From the NCBI GenBank assembly GCA_947576945.1, contig CANPTH010000029.1:1-53853 (forward strand): a DNA stretch of 53,853 nucleotides, given 5' to 3'. The translations under genes and the position numbers were made by a program. The notes under the pieces were generated by a model. It had not been told where the DNA came from, searched no databases, and saw only the letters and a program-made list of their open reading frames with translations. Of the stretch, positions 16,546 to 25,544 are shown piece after piece (the first letter of the stretch is position 1; every line of letters starts with the position of its first letter). Source of the stretch: an uncultured Lachnospiraceae bacterium. GTDB taxonomy: Bacteria > Bacillota > Clostridia > Lachnospirales > Lachnospiraceae.

Positions 16546-18597
16546 ATGAAGCACAAGAAGTTGATGGCATTGTTGTTGGCAACATGCATGGTTATGGGAA
16601 CGGTTGGCTGTGGCGGAGGTTCTTCGGCGCCGGCAGCGCCGCCTGCGGCAGACGGAGGCACAGACTCTGCGGCAGCGGACAATACGCAGGCGGAAAGCGG
16701 GAGTGCGGATGCCTCTGGCGCGACTTCAACAGGCGGCGATCTTGTAAGAGGCGGCGTGGGAGACGGTCAGTATAAAGAATCCCCGCTGATCCATGAGCTG
16801 GTGGAGAAAGGTGAACTTCCGCCCATCGAAGAGCGTCTGCCCAAAGAACCGGCAGTAGTGGAAGTGGATGAGATCGGCGTTTACGGAGGGACATATGTGG
16901 GAGCGGCATTTGGACCGACCAGCGGGCAGGTGGATACGGAATGCCTTCGTTATCAGTCGATTCTGACCATTGAGAAGGATCTGAAAACCTTTAAGCCGAA
17001 CTTAATCCAGAGTTTTGACGTCAATGAGGATTCCACCGAATTTACGATCCATCTGAGAGAAGGGATGAAATGGTCCAATGGCGATCCGTTTACTACGGCA
17101 GACTGGATGTTCTGGCTTGAGGATATTCTGCTCAATACGGACGTGAATGCGGCGGTGGATGCAGCATTCTGCAGTAACGGTATTCCCATGGCTTATGAGC
17201 CGGTGGACGACTATACGCTGGTGATCAGATTTGAGGAGTCCAATCCTGCGTTTGAAATCACCATGGCACGGTTTTCTACAGGATTGATCCGCAATTTCTT
17301 CGCACCGAAGGAGTATCTGCAGAAGTGGCACATTACATACAATCCTGATGCCGATAAGCTGGCGAAGGAAGAAGGATATGAATCCTGGATTCTGTGCTTC
17401 AAGGATCATCTTGATAACTCACAGTCCCAGAAGGATTGTGAAGCGCCTGATTTATACCCGTGGGTGCTGGATCGGATCGATACCAACGGCAATAAGTTCT
17501 TTGCACGCAATCCTTACTATCATGTCGTGGATCAGGAAGGAAATCAGCTTCCCTATATCGACGAGCAGGAAGCCATGATCGTACAGGATAAGGATGTCCG
17601 TAACTTAAAGCTGATCAGCGGCGAGATCCATGCGGCAGGTGAGAATCCTCTGCCGGTATCGGACTATACCATGCTGAAGGAAAATGAAGCGGCCGGAGAC
17701 TACCAGGTATTCCTGTTTGAAAATACCAGAGGATCTGACTGTGCGTTTACCTTTAATATCACGGATCAGAATCCTGACCTGAGAGAGGTCTTCACCAATG
17801 TGAAATTCCGGCAGGCAATGAGCCATGCGCTGGACCGCAACACGATCAACGAGACACTCTATTACGGAAAAGGAAGCGTGCGCCAGACGACGGCGTCTGC
17901 GGACACATCCTTTATGAAGGACGAGTTTGAGAACGCGTTTATAGAATATGATGTAGATAAAGCCAATGCGCTGCTGGATGAGTGCGGGTATGAATGGAAT
18001 GCGGCGCATACGGTAAGAATCATGCCAAACGGCGAGGAATTTAATATTATCCTGGAAACGATCGAGGAGTTCGTGCCTGTGGCTGAGATGGCCTGTGAAT
18101 ACTGGACTGCAGTGGGTGTGAAAGTTACTTTGAAGCAGGAAGAGCGGTCCTATTATCTGGAAAGAGGTAAGAACAACGAGCGTGATATGCAGGCATTTAC
18201 ATTGGACAGCGTAGGAGAATTTAACTTAAGAAGTGTGGCGTTCAGCCGCCTGCGTCCCGGCAATGCGTATGATGATCTGGAATTTATGCGCGCTTACAAG
18301 GACTACTGGGACAGTAATGGAAGTAAAGGGGAACAGCCTCCGGAAGACATTCAGCAGCTTTACGAGGATTGTCTGAAATTCGGCACTCTGACGAATACGG
18401 ATCCGGAATATGCGCCTCTTGGAGAGAGCATCCTGCAGAGAATCAGTGACCAGTGCTGGTTTATCGGGGTATCCGTATCTCCACGTCTTGTGATTATCAG
18501 CAACCGTCTGGGCAATACGCCTACGGAAGGAACCTTTGCAAACGACTATAATTTCTGGAAGCCGTTCAGAGGCGATACCTGGTACTTCAAATATTAA
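16546..18597 (+). CDS. Family-5 extracellular solute-binding lipoprotein
   Basis: This is a 683-residue substrate-binding protein for the ABC importer encoded next. It has a lipoprotein signal (MKHKK, hydrophobic run, VGC lipobox with Cys at about residue 24) and a low-complexity Ala/Gly/Asp linker to about 65. A large SBP_bac_5 domain follows, with the typical FTIHLREGMKWSNGDPFTTADW region near 165-185 and VKFRQAMSHALDR near 420. Family 5 is named for peptides and nickel, but members in sugar loci bind oligosaccharides. It is longer than the usual 530-550 residues. The start has AAAGGAG before ATG. A strong nested hairpin follows the stop. Confidence 0.94.
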   Translation: MKHKKLMALLLATCMVMGTVGCGGGSSAPAAPPAADGGTDSAAADNTQAESGSADASGATSTGGDLVRGGVGDGQYKESPLIHELVEKGELPPIEERLPKEPAVVEVDEIGVYGGTYVGAAFGPTSGQVDTECLRYQSILTIEKDLKTFKPNLIQSFDVNEDSTEFTIHLREGMKWSNGDPFTTADWMFWLEDILLNTDVNAAVDAAFCSNGIPMAYEPVDDYTLVIRFEESNPAFEITMARFSTGLIRNFFAPKEYLQKWHITYNPDADKLAKEEGYESWILCFKDHLDNSQSQKDCEAPDLYPWVLDRIDTNGNKFFARNPYYHVVDQEGNQLPYIDEQEAMIVQDKDVRNLKLISGEIHAAGENPLPVSDYTMLKENEAAGDYQVFLFENTRGSDCAFTFNITDQNPDLREVFTNVKFRQAMSHALDRNTINETLYYGKGSVRQTTASADTSFMKDEFENAFIEYDVDKANALLDECGYEWNAAHTVRIMPNGEEFNIILETIEEFVPVAEMACEYWTAVGVKVTLKQEERSYYLERGKNNERDMQAFTLDSVGEFNLRSVAFSRLRPGNAYDDLEFMRAYKDYWDSNGSKGEQPPEDIQQLYEDCLKFGTLTNTDPEYAPLGESILQRISDQCWFIGVSVSPRLVIISNRLGNTPTEGTFANDYNFWKPFRGDTWYFKY

Positions 18598-18604
18598 TTG
18601 CTTA

Positions 18605-18688
18605 CAGGAAAACGGCGGACACCCATAACTGCCATATTAATCGGGAAAGGAAGGCGCAGCCTGCGCCTTCCGCTATCCCGGTTTCCTG
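18605..18688 (+). other. Three-tier nested stem-loop between binding protein and permease genes
   Basis: The innermost stem is GGAAGGCGCA with TGCGCCTTCC (18649-18671, 10-11 bp, perfect). Around it are CGGGA (18642-18646) with TCCCG (18676-18680), and then CAGGAAA (18605-18611) with TTTCCTG (18682-18688). No T-run follows, so read-through is expected. Such intercistronic hairpins after a binding-protein gene typically protect its mRNA and raise its amount relative to the permeases. Confidence 0.75.
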
Positions 18689-18719
18689 ACAAAAGGGGAA
18701 AGGAGGAGATCAGAAGTAG

Positions 18720-19703
18720 ATGAGGAAATACATAGTTAAGAGATTTATCTATATGATCGTATTGCTGGCGATCATGTCGGTGTTTGCATTCGTGGTCATA
18801 CAGCTGCCGCCGGGCGATTATCTGACATCTTATATAGCCAGCCTGCAGCAGCAGATGGGAGAGGTGGATGAATCCGTGGTGCTCAATCTCAGAAAGCAGT
18901 ACGGAATGGACAGGCCTATGTGGCAGCAGTATTTTCTCTGGATGCGTAATATGTTCCAGGGGAATTTCGGAGAGTCTTTCCAATGGAGGCAGCCGGTGAA
19001 AACGCTGATTGCCACGAGAATGCCAATGACCATTGTCCTGTCTTTGATTACCCTGCTGTTTGCCTACGCGGTGGCGGTTCCGATCGGAATTTATTCCGCA
19101 AGACATCAGTACTCCATTGGCGATTATGTGGCGTCAATCCTGGGATTTGTCGGTCTGGCAACGCCAAGCTTTTTTCTTGCGCTGATTCTGATGTATTACA
19201 GTAACAGATATCTGGGACTGAGTGTGGGAGGTTTTTACTCTCCGGAATTTCAGAATGCGCCCTGGAGTTTTGCCAGATTGTGGGATTTGTGCAAGCATCT
19301 GCCCATACCGGTTATTGTCATCGGTCTGGCCAGTATGGCTAATGTGATCCGTATCCTCCGGGCTACGCTGTTGGACGAACTAAAGCGTCCTTATGTGGTA
19401 GCAGCCAGAGCCAGAGGGCTTAAGGAGAATAAAATGATCTACAGATATCCGGTACGTGTGGCGCTCAATCCCATTATCAGTTCTATCGGCAGCATTTTGC
19501 CTTCCATCGTATCCGGTGCAACAGTAACTGCGATCGTTCTGGATATTCCCACGGTGGGCTCTTTATTGTACAATGCGCTGCTCTCCCAGGACATGTATCT
19601 GGCAGGCGCATGCGTGATTATGCTGACGGCGATCACTATTGTAGGAACCTTTATTTCGGATATTCTGTTGGTGGTGGTTGATCCGAGAATCCGGCTGCAG
19701 TAA
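18720..19703 (+). CDS. ABC importer permease, DppB/OppB type
   Basis: This 327-residue inner-membrane permease has an N-terminal helix (about 10-30), then a periplasmic-side segment with the GMDRPMWQQYFLW motif typical of OppB/DppB. About five more helices follow, and the EAA-like loop (ARARGLKENKMIYRYPVRVALNP, about 226-248) contacts the ATPase. The AGGAGG ribosome site is strong. It is the first permease of the importer, downstream of the nested hairpin. The partner permease follows after 59 bp. Confidence 0.94.
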   Translation: MRKYIVKRFIYMIVLLAIMSVFAFVVIQLPPGDYLTSYIASLQQQMGEVDESVVLNLRKQYGMDRPMWQQYFLWMRNMFQGNFGESFQWRQPVKTLIATRMPMTIVLSLITLLFAYAVAVPIGIYSARHQYSIGDYVASILGFVGLATPSFFLALILMYYSNRYLGLSVGGFYSPEFQNAPWSFARLWDLCKHLPIPVIVIGLASMANVIRILRATLLDELKRPYVVAARARGLKENKMIYRYPVRVALNPIISSIGSILPSIVSGATVTAIVLDIPTVGSLLYNALLSQDMYLAGACVIMLTAITIVGTFISDILLVVVDPRIRLQ

Positions 19704-19762
19704 GAGACTACAAATTATAATGCCGTCCACTGCGGCGGGATGGCAAGGAAGGAGAATATCAC

Positions 19763-20887
19763 ATGGCCCTGTTTAAAAAGAAGAAGGCCAAAGTTTCCAT
19801 GGAAGAGGCAATGTATATGGAAACACAGGCACAGTTGATCTGGAGAAAATTTAAAAAGCATAAGCTGGCGATGGCAGGAATGGTTATCCTGATCATTCTC
19901 TATCTGGTTGGCTTCTTCAGTGAATTTTTTGCCACGCAGGACATTGCAAAGAGAAGCACGACTGCGATCAGTATGGCGCCGACGAAGATCCACTTTGTGG
20001 ATGCGGAGGGGAATTTTTCCCTGCAGCCTTTTGTCTATGGATTAAAGCAGGAGGAGGATCCTGTCACCTGGCGTAAGTATTATGTGGAGGATACCACGCA
20101 GAAATACCCGTTACAGTTTTTTTACCACGGTGATCCTTACAAACTTTTAGGCTTTATACCGGGAGATATTCACTTTTTCGGCACACCTCAGCCGGATGTG
20201 TTTTTTCCCTTCGGAACAGATCTTTCGGGGAGAGATCTGTATTCCAGAGTGCTCAGTGCGCTGCGGATTTCCCTGACAACTGGTCTGGTGGGTGTATTCT
20301 TCACCTTTATTCTGGGGTGTCTGTTTGGGGGAATTTCCGGTTTCTACGGAGGCATAGCGGATACGATCATTCAGAGAGTCATTGAATTCCTGATGTCTAT
20401 GCCCAGCATTCCGCTCTGGATGGCATTGGCTGCAGCGTTTCCGTCTACATGGTCTTCACTTCAGACTTATTTTGCGATTACGATCATCCTGTCACTGATC
20501 GGATGGACCAGCCTGGCGAGAGTGGTGAGAGGTAAACTTCTGGAGCTGAGAAACGAAGATTTCGTGACGGCTGCCAGAGTGGCCGGGGCAAGCGACGGCT
20601 ATATTATCACCAAGCATCTGCTTCCGTCCTTCAGCAGTTACCTGATCGTCAATGTAACTCTGGCAATTCCGGGCATGATCCTGTCGGAGACTTCGCTCAG
20701 CTTTCTGGGCATCGGTCTTACGCCGCCCATTGTCAGCCTTGGCGTGCTTCTGCAGGATGCGCAGAGTATCAACACGGTTTCCATGTATCCCTGGATGATG
20801 ATCCCCGGTCTCTTTGTGGTCATCGCAGTTCTGGCTTTCAACTTTGTGGGAGACGGCCTGCGGGATGCGGCGGATCCATACAAATAA
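19763..20887 (+). CDS. ABC importer permease, DppC/OppC type, with enlarged external loop
   Basis: This 374-residue permease starts with a basic cytoplasmic segment (LFKKKKAKVS) and an N-terminal helix at about 35-55. An unusually long extracytoplasmic segment of about 100 residues follows (about 56-160). It contains the FGTDLSGRDLYSRVLSALRISL motif that starts the core domain, and then five helices with the EAA loop TAARVAGASDGYIITKHLLP. Dipeptide DppC is about 300 residues, so the extra loop is a clear difference and may touch a bulky substrate or the large binding protein. The ATPase gene follows after 15 bp. Confidence 0.94.
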   Translation: MALFKKKKAKVSMEEAMYMETQAQLIWRKFKKHKLAMAGMVILIILYLVGFFSEFFATQDIAKRSTTAISMAPTKIHFVDAEGNFSLQPFVYGLKQEEDPVTWRKYYVEDTTQKYPLQFFYHGDPYKLLGFIPGDIHFFGTPQPDVFFPFGTDLSGRDLYSRVLSALRISLTTGLVGVFFTFILGCLFGGISGFYGGIADTIIQRVIEFLMSMPSIPLWMALAAAFPSTWSSLQTYFAITIILSLIGWTSLARVVRGKLLELRNEDFVTAARVAGASDGYIITKHLLPSFSSYLIVNVTLAIPGMILSETSLSFLGIGLTPPIVSLGVLLQDAQSINTVSMYPWMMIPGLFVVIAVLAFNFVGDGLRDAADPYK

Positions 20888-20902
20888 GAGACAGGAGGGA
20901 TT

Positions 20903-21889
20903 ATGAACGAATATATCTTACAGGTTAAAAATCTAAAGACATGGTTCAGGCTGGATACGGGAACCCTGAAAGCCGTAGATGACGTGACTTTCTCCCTGAA
21001 ACGCAACGAGACCATCGGGATTATCGGGGAGTCCGGCTGCGGCAAGAGCGTGACGGCCCACTCCATTCTGCGCACGGTCCAGAACCCGGGAAAGGTGCTG
21101 GGAGGGGAGATTCTGTATGATGACGGAAGCAGGCTGGCAGATCTGGTGAACTATAAACCGGACAGCAGGGAGATGCGGCATCTTCGGGGCAGGGAGATTT
21201 CCATGATCTTTCAGGAACCCATGGCCAGCCTGGCCCCTGTTTACACCATAGGCGCTCAGATGATGGAGGCTGTGATGGTGCATCAGGACAAAAAAGACAA
21301 AATGGCGGCAAAGGATGCGTGCATGGAAATGCTGCGGGCCGTGGGAATGCCTGATCCGGAACAGAAATTTAACAGCTATCCGCATCAGATGTCAGGCGGT
21401 CAGTGCCAGCGTGCCATGATTGCCCTTGCCATGGTAAACCGGCCCAGAATCCTGATTGCAGATGAGCCGACTACGGCTCTGGATGTGACCGTACAGGCCC
21501 AGATCACTGATCTGATGAAACGCTTTCAGAAAGAATACAATATGTCCATAATCTATATTACGCATGATATGGGCGTGATTGCGGAGATGGCGGACACCAT
21601 TGCCGTGATGTATCTGGGACGGGTGGTAGAGAGCGGAAGCGTAAAGGCAATCTTTCAGAATCCGCTCCATCCGTATACAAGAGGCCTGTTGAAATCCATG
21701 CCGGTGCTGGGCAACAAGACGGGGGAGAAGCTGAATGCGATAGAAGGAAATGTTCCGGTACCGCTGGATCCGCCTGAAGAATGCGGGTTCTGTTCACGCT
21801 GTCCGAACCGGACGCCTGAATGCGGCGCAGGGATACCATCCCTTAAGGAAGTGGAACCAGGACATCTGGTCAGATGCTTCCATGTATAG
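20903..21889 (+). CDS. ABC importer ATPase, OppD/DppD type
   Basis: This 328-residue cytoplasmic ATPase has Walker A GESGCGKS (about 40-47), Q-loop IFQEPMASL, signature MSGGQCQRAMIALA, Walker B LIADEPTTALDV and H-loop YITHDMG. The C-terminal extension of the oligopeptide transporter family carries the Cys cluster CGFCSRCPNRTPEC. It pairs with the OppF-type ATPase encoded 72 bp downstream. Start: GACAGGAGGG before ATG. The two ATPases and two permeases make a complete importer core. Confidence 0.95.
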   Translation: MNEYILQVKNLKTWFRLDTGTLKAVDDVTFSLKRNETIGIIGESGCGKSVTAHSILRTVQNPGKVLGGEILYDDGSRLADLVNYKPDSREMRHLRGREISMIFQEPMASLAPVYTIGAQMMEAVMVHQDKKDKMAAKDACMEMLRAVGMPDPEQKFNSYPHQMSGGQCQRAMIALAMVNRPRILIADEPTTALDVTVQAQITDLMKRFQKEYNMSIIYITHDMGVIAEMADTIAVMYLGRVVESGSVKAIFQNPLHPYTRGLLKSMPVLGNKTGEKLNAIEGNVPVPLDPPEECGFCSRCPNRTPECGAGIPSLKEVEPGHLVRCFHV

Positions 21890-21961
21890 AAGCATGCGGA
21901 ATAATAACGATAAGATTCCCGGATAAAATGGCTGTGCATTGACAGCGGAAATGGAGGAAAG

Positions 21962-23002
21962 ATGTCGGAAATTGACAAGAACACCCAGCCATTGCTGGAA
22001 ATAACAGGATTAAAGAAACATTATCCGATCGAAGCCGGTATTGCCAAGAAGCAGGTAGGGCTGGTAAAGGCCGTGGATGATGTAACGCTCAGTATCCGCC
22101 GAAACGAGGTTTTGGGCGTGGTGGGAGAGTCCGGCTGCGGCAAGACTACTCTGGGCAGAACCATATTGAGGATTATAGAGCCTACGGAGGGAAGCATAAA
22201 ATTTCATTTTGACGGAAAGGAAATTGATTTCATTTCGCTGGATAAGAAAGCGCTTCGCGGCATGCGGCGCCATATACAGATGATTTTCCAGAATCCGTAT
22301 ACCTCATTGAATCCCCGCATGACGATCTTTGACATTGTTGCAGAACCCATGCGGCTGGCAGGAGATTATACGGAGGACGAGATTTCTGACCGTGTGAGGG
22401 ATCTGATTGGCAAGGTGGGACTGGAAGTGAAGCATTTAAACAGATATCCTCATGCATTCAGCGGCGGACAACGGCAGAGAATAGGAATTGCGAGAGCGCT
22501 GGCTCTGGGTCCGAGGTTCGTGGTGGCAGATGAAGCAGTGTCGGCTCTGGATGTGTCCATCCAGGCTCAGATCCTGAATCTTCTGCAGGAACTGAAGGAA
22601 GAGTATGATCTGACCTACATGTTCATTGCGCATAATCTGAGTGTGGTGGAGCATATTTCGGACCGGGTCTGTGTGATGTATCTGGGCAGGGTTGCGGAAC
22701 TTTCGGAGACGGAGGAACTCTTTTACCATCCCATGCATCCTTATACGGAGGCGCTGCTTTCTGCAATTCCCGTTGCGGATCCTACGGTGAAGAACGAGCG
22801 CATCGTAATGCCCGGAGAGGTGGGCAATGCGGCGAATCTGCCTTCCGGATGCTGTTTTCATCCCAGATGCAGATATGCACAGGAATGCTGCAGGAAGGAA
22901 TGTCCTCCGCTTAGGGAAGCAGCGCCCGGACACTTTGTGGCGTGTCATTTTGCAGACAGCCTGAAACTGAACGGAATCGGAGAACTTAAAATCAAAAATT
23001 AG
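21962..23002 (+). CDS. ABC importer ATPase, OppF/DppF type
   Basis: The second ATPase of the importer has 346 residues. It has Walker [10 protein letters not shown]-loop [13 protein letters not shown], signature [15 protein letters not shown], Walker [13 protein letters not shown] (Ala in place of the usual Pro) and H-loop FIAHNLS. The C-terminal Cys-rich element ([14 protein letters not shown]) is again that of the Opp/Dpp family. GGAGGAAAG precedes the ATG. The glycosidase gene begins 19 bp after its stop, tying transport to hydrolysis. Confidence 0.95.
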   Translation: MSEIDKNTQPLLEITGLKKHYPIEAGIAKKQVGLVKAVDDVTLSIRRNEVLGVVGESGCGKTTLGRTILRIIEPTEGSIKFHFDGKEIDFISLDKKALRGMRRHIQMIFQNPYTSLNPRMTIFDIVAEPMRLAGDYTEDEISDRVRDLIGKVGLEVKHLNRYPHAFSGGQRQRIGIARALALGPRFVVADEAVSALDVSIQAQILNLLQELKEEYDLTYMFIAHNLSVVEHISDRVCVMYLGRVAELSETEELFYHPMHPYTEALLSAIPVADPTVKNERIVMPGEVGNAANLPSGCCFHPRCRYAQECCRKECPPLREAAPGHFVACHFADSLKLNGIGELKIKN

Positions 23003-23021
23003 AATATGGAGGAAGACCACA

Positions 23022-24683
23022 ATGAGTAACCGGGTAACAGTAAAAGTTGATGCAGGAAAAACAACAGGGGAGCAGGAGCATTTATGGCGCTGGATCGGAT
23101 ATGACGAATGCAACTATACCTACATTCCCGAAGGAAAAGAACTGCTGCGTAAGTTTGCGGCTCTTGGAGATGCCCCCTACTATGTGAGAACTCATTTTAT
23201 GTTTTGCACGGGCAACTGCCACGGAACATACAAATTCGGTTCCACGAATGTTTATTGGGAAAATGAGGCGGGAGAGGCTGTCTATGATTTTACCTGGTAT
23301 GACAGGATTATTGACGCCTACCTGGAGACGGGCAACAAACCGTTTGTAGAGCTTGGTTTTATGCCTATGGATCTGGTGGACACCGCTTATCTTAAGACCA
23401 TGGACAAGGGAAACTGGGAGAGATACGGCCAGTATAAAGAGATTGGCTGGACCTGTCCGCCTAAGGATTATGACAAGTGGCATGATTTTATTGAGGCAGT
23501 CATCAGCCATCTCAAAGAGCGTTATGGAGAGAAGGAGATAGAGACATGGTACTATGAGCTGTGGAACGAGCCGGATATTTTCTACTGGAGCGGTACAACG
23601 GCGGAGTATTGTAAGCTGTATGATTACACGGAGCATGCATTACATAAGGCGGCCCCTGGCGCCAGATTGTCAGGACCTGCCGTAACGGGTATTTTTGAGG
23701 GCGGCCGCGCACAGAAATTCTTTGACTATTTCCTGGAGCATTGCAGCGGGGGAGTGAACTTCTGCACGGGTGAGAAGGGAACCAGACTGGATTTCATCAC
23801 TTTCCACGTTAAAGGAGGCGGATTCCCCTTCGAGATGCATGCGCCCAAGGCAGTACCTTCCGTGGAAAGCCTGGTGCATCAGGTGAAGGTAGGCCTGGAC
23901 TCGATTGTCAGATACGGATACCAGGACCGGGAAGTGGTGCTTTCCGAGGCGGATCCGGACGGCTGGGCAGCAGGCGGCGTGTATGACAACACAAATATGA
24001 GATTCCGCAACACGGAGTATTATGCGACTTATGTGGCGTCCACCTACGAGAAGATTGATCAGCTTTGTACACGCTATGGCGTTAAAGTCCGTCCGCTTGC
24101 ATGGGCGTTCATGTTCCCGGGAGAGAGATGCTTTGAGGGAACCAGGACTTTTTCCACTCAGGGAATCGATAAGGCGGTGTTCAATATGTTCCGTATATAT
24201 GGCACGCTGGGATACAGGAAGCTGGCGTTTGAGAGTGACGGCGCACAGTCCATGGATTTCCTGAAGGAGCCGGAAATCGGTAAGAAAGAGCACAGCAGAT
24301 ATACGGGTGAGGGGGAAGCGACTGACGTGTCCGGCTTTGCGGTACAGGGCGCCAATGGCGAGACACAGATCGTGGTTTACAGCCACTGCAATGATATAGA
24401 CAAGAAGGAAGAGACGGAGATTACGCTTAATGTGTCAGGGCTTGCCGGGGAGACGGTCAGTGTGGAGCATTACCGTATTGATTCGGAGCATTCCAATGCC
24501 CATGCGGAATGGATGCGCCAGGGGCAGCCTCTGTTCCCGGAGGGAGAGCAGTATGCAGCCATCAAGAAGAGAGACGGTCTGGAGAAGCTTTCACAGGATG
24601 CTGTGCTTGCTACGGCGGACGGAAGCCTGGAACTGAAATTTACCATGCCGACACACGGCGTTTCCTATCTGGTAATCAAATAG
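23022..24683 (+). CDS. Intracellular GH39-like glycoside hydrolase
   Basis: This 553-residue enzyme resembles family GH39 (beta-xylosidase and alpha-iduronidase type). A TIM barrel spans about residues 20-420, with a C-terminal beta domain. The acid/base Glu sits in the family motif WNEPD (residues 181-185, Glu183). The likely nucleophile is Glu309 in VVLSEADPDG. There is no signal peptide, so it should act in the cytoplasm on imported substrate. The SEADPDG context differs from the xylosidase form I know (a TEFN-like motif), so specificity is uncertain. The start follows ATGGAGGAAGACC and is only 19 bp after the ATPase gene. Confidence 0.88.
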   Translation: MSNRVTVKVDAGKTTGEQEHLWRWIGYDECNYTYIPEGKELLRKFAALGDAPYYVRTHFMFCTGNCHGTYKFGSTNVYWENEAGEAVYDFTWYDRIIDAYLETGNKPFVELGFMPMDLVDTAYLKTMDKGNWERYGQYKEIGWTCPPKDYDKWHDFIEAVISHLKERYGEKEIETWYYELWNEPDIFYWSGTTAEYCKLYDYTEHALHKAAPGARLSGPAVTGIFEGGRAQKFFDYFLEHCSGGVNFCTGEKGTRLDFITFHVKGGGFPFEMHAPKAVPSVESLVHQVKVGLDSIVRYGYQDREVVLSEADPDGWAAGGVYDNTNMRFRNTEYYATYVASTYEKIDQLCTRYGVKVRPLAWAFMFPGERCFEGTRTFSTQGIDKAVFNMFRIYGTLGYRKLAFESDGAQSMDFLKEPEIGKKEHSRYTGEGEATDVSGFAVQGANGETQIVVYSHCNDIDKKEETEITLNVSGLAGETVSVEHYRIDSEHSNAHAEWMRQGQPLFPEGEQYAAIKKRDGLEKLSQDAVLATADGSLELKFTMPTHGVSYLVIK

Positions 24684-24746
24684 ACCTGTGCGGCGAAACC
24701 GGCAGTAGAGATATGAGCCGTATACAGCGGCGGAATGCGAGGAAAT

Positions 24747-25424
24747 ATGAGTAAAGATTTGAGTAAAAAGACATTGGGAATCATTCATGCATCCCATATC
24801 ACGATCAAGGCAATGGAACCCTACATTCAGCAGTTCATCCCGGAGGTGCAGATTATGCACCTGTGCGACGACACGATTCAGAGGGATAACATCAAGGCGG
24901 GCGCGGGCGTGATCCCGAAAGTGAATTATTATAAATTTGCGCAGTATGCACACAATCTGGAGGAGGCAGGCGTTGATCTGATCCTGCTTGCATGCTCCAC
25001 GTTCAATTATGCAGCAGAGCTGGGAAGACCCCTTATCAATGTACCCATTGCCCAGATTGACCGTCCCATGATGGAAAAGGCGGTGCGGACGGGAAAGAAG
25101 ATCGGGCTTCTGGCAACCCTTGCCACCACGGTGCCTTCTTCCGAGCGCCTTCTGGATATTGCGGCGGCGGAGGCCGGTGTGGAGATCGAGAGAAAAACCG
25201 TTCTGTGCAGCGAGGCTTTTGAGGAGTATTCCAGGGGAAATATCGAGCGTCACAATGAGATTCTGGTGGAGGCAATTGACAGTCTTTCGAGAGAAGTGGA
25301 TTGCATCGTGATGGCGCAGCTTTCCATGTCGGCGCTGGCCCCGTACCTGAAGGATACAAAGGTGCCGGTGTATAACAGCGGAGAGACAGGATTTCTCAGG
25401 GTGCGCAGTATGCTGGAGGAATGA
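24747..25424 (+). CDS. Asp/Glu racemase-superfamily protein with a single catalytic cysteine
   Basis: This protein of about 225 residues has the two-domain Asp/Glu racemase fold. The first catalytic cysteine is present in LLACSTFN (Cys83). The position that normally holds the second cysteine (the GCT motif of true racemases) reads MAQLSM, with Gln191 instead. Loss of one of the two acid-base thiols argues against plain amino-acid racemisation. Single-cysteine relatives such as arylmalonate decarboxylase do other enol chemistry. The location between a glycosidase and a transketolase suggests a sugar-acid or keto-acid substrate. The start at 24747 follows GCGAGGAAAT; an in-frame ATG at 24735 is also possible. 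Confidence 0.8.
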   Translation: MSKDLSKKTLGIIHASHITIKAMEPYIQQFIPEVQIMHLCDDTIQRDNIKAGAGVIPKVNYYKFAQYAHNLEEAGVDLILLACSTFNYAAELGRPLINVPIAQIDRPMMEKAVRTGKKIGLLATLATTVPSSERLLDIAAAEAGVEIERKTVLCSEAFEEYSRGNIERHNEILVEAIDSLSREVDCIVMAQLSMSALAPYLKDTKVPVYNSGETGFLRVRSMLEE

Positions 25425-25454
25425 TGAAAGTAACACAGGCAAGGCATAGCGCGT

Positions 25455-25475
25455 CCGCTGCGCAGAGTGCAGCGG
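25455..25475 (+). other. Intercistronic hairpin before the transketolase genes
   Basis: CCGCTGC and GCAGCGG form a 7-bp GC-only perfect stem around a 7-nt loop. It lies in the roughly 120-bp gap between the racemase-like gene and the transketolase N-terminal gene. No T-run follows. It probably affects mRNA stability or the ratio of upstream to downstream products. Confidence 0.5.
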
Positions 25476-25544
25476 CGCCGTGCAGTCTGCCTGCATGAGT
25501 GCAGCCTATGGGGTGCAGGTATGAAGAAAGGAGAAGTGAAAGCC

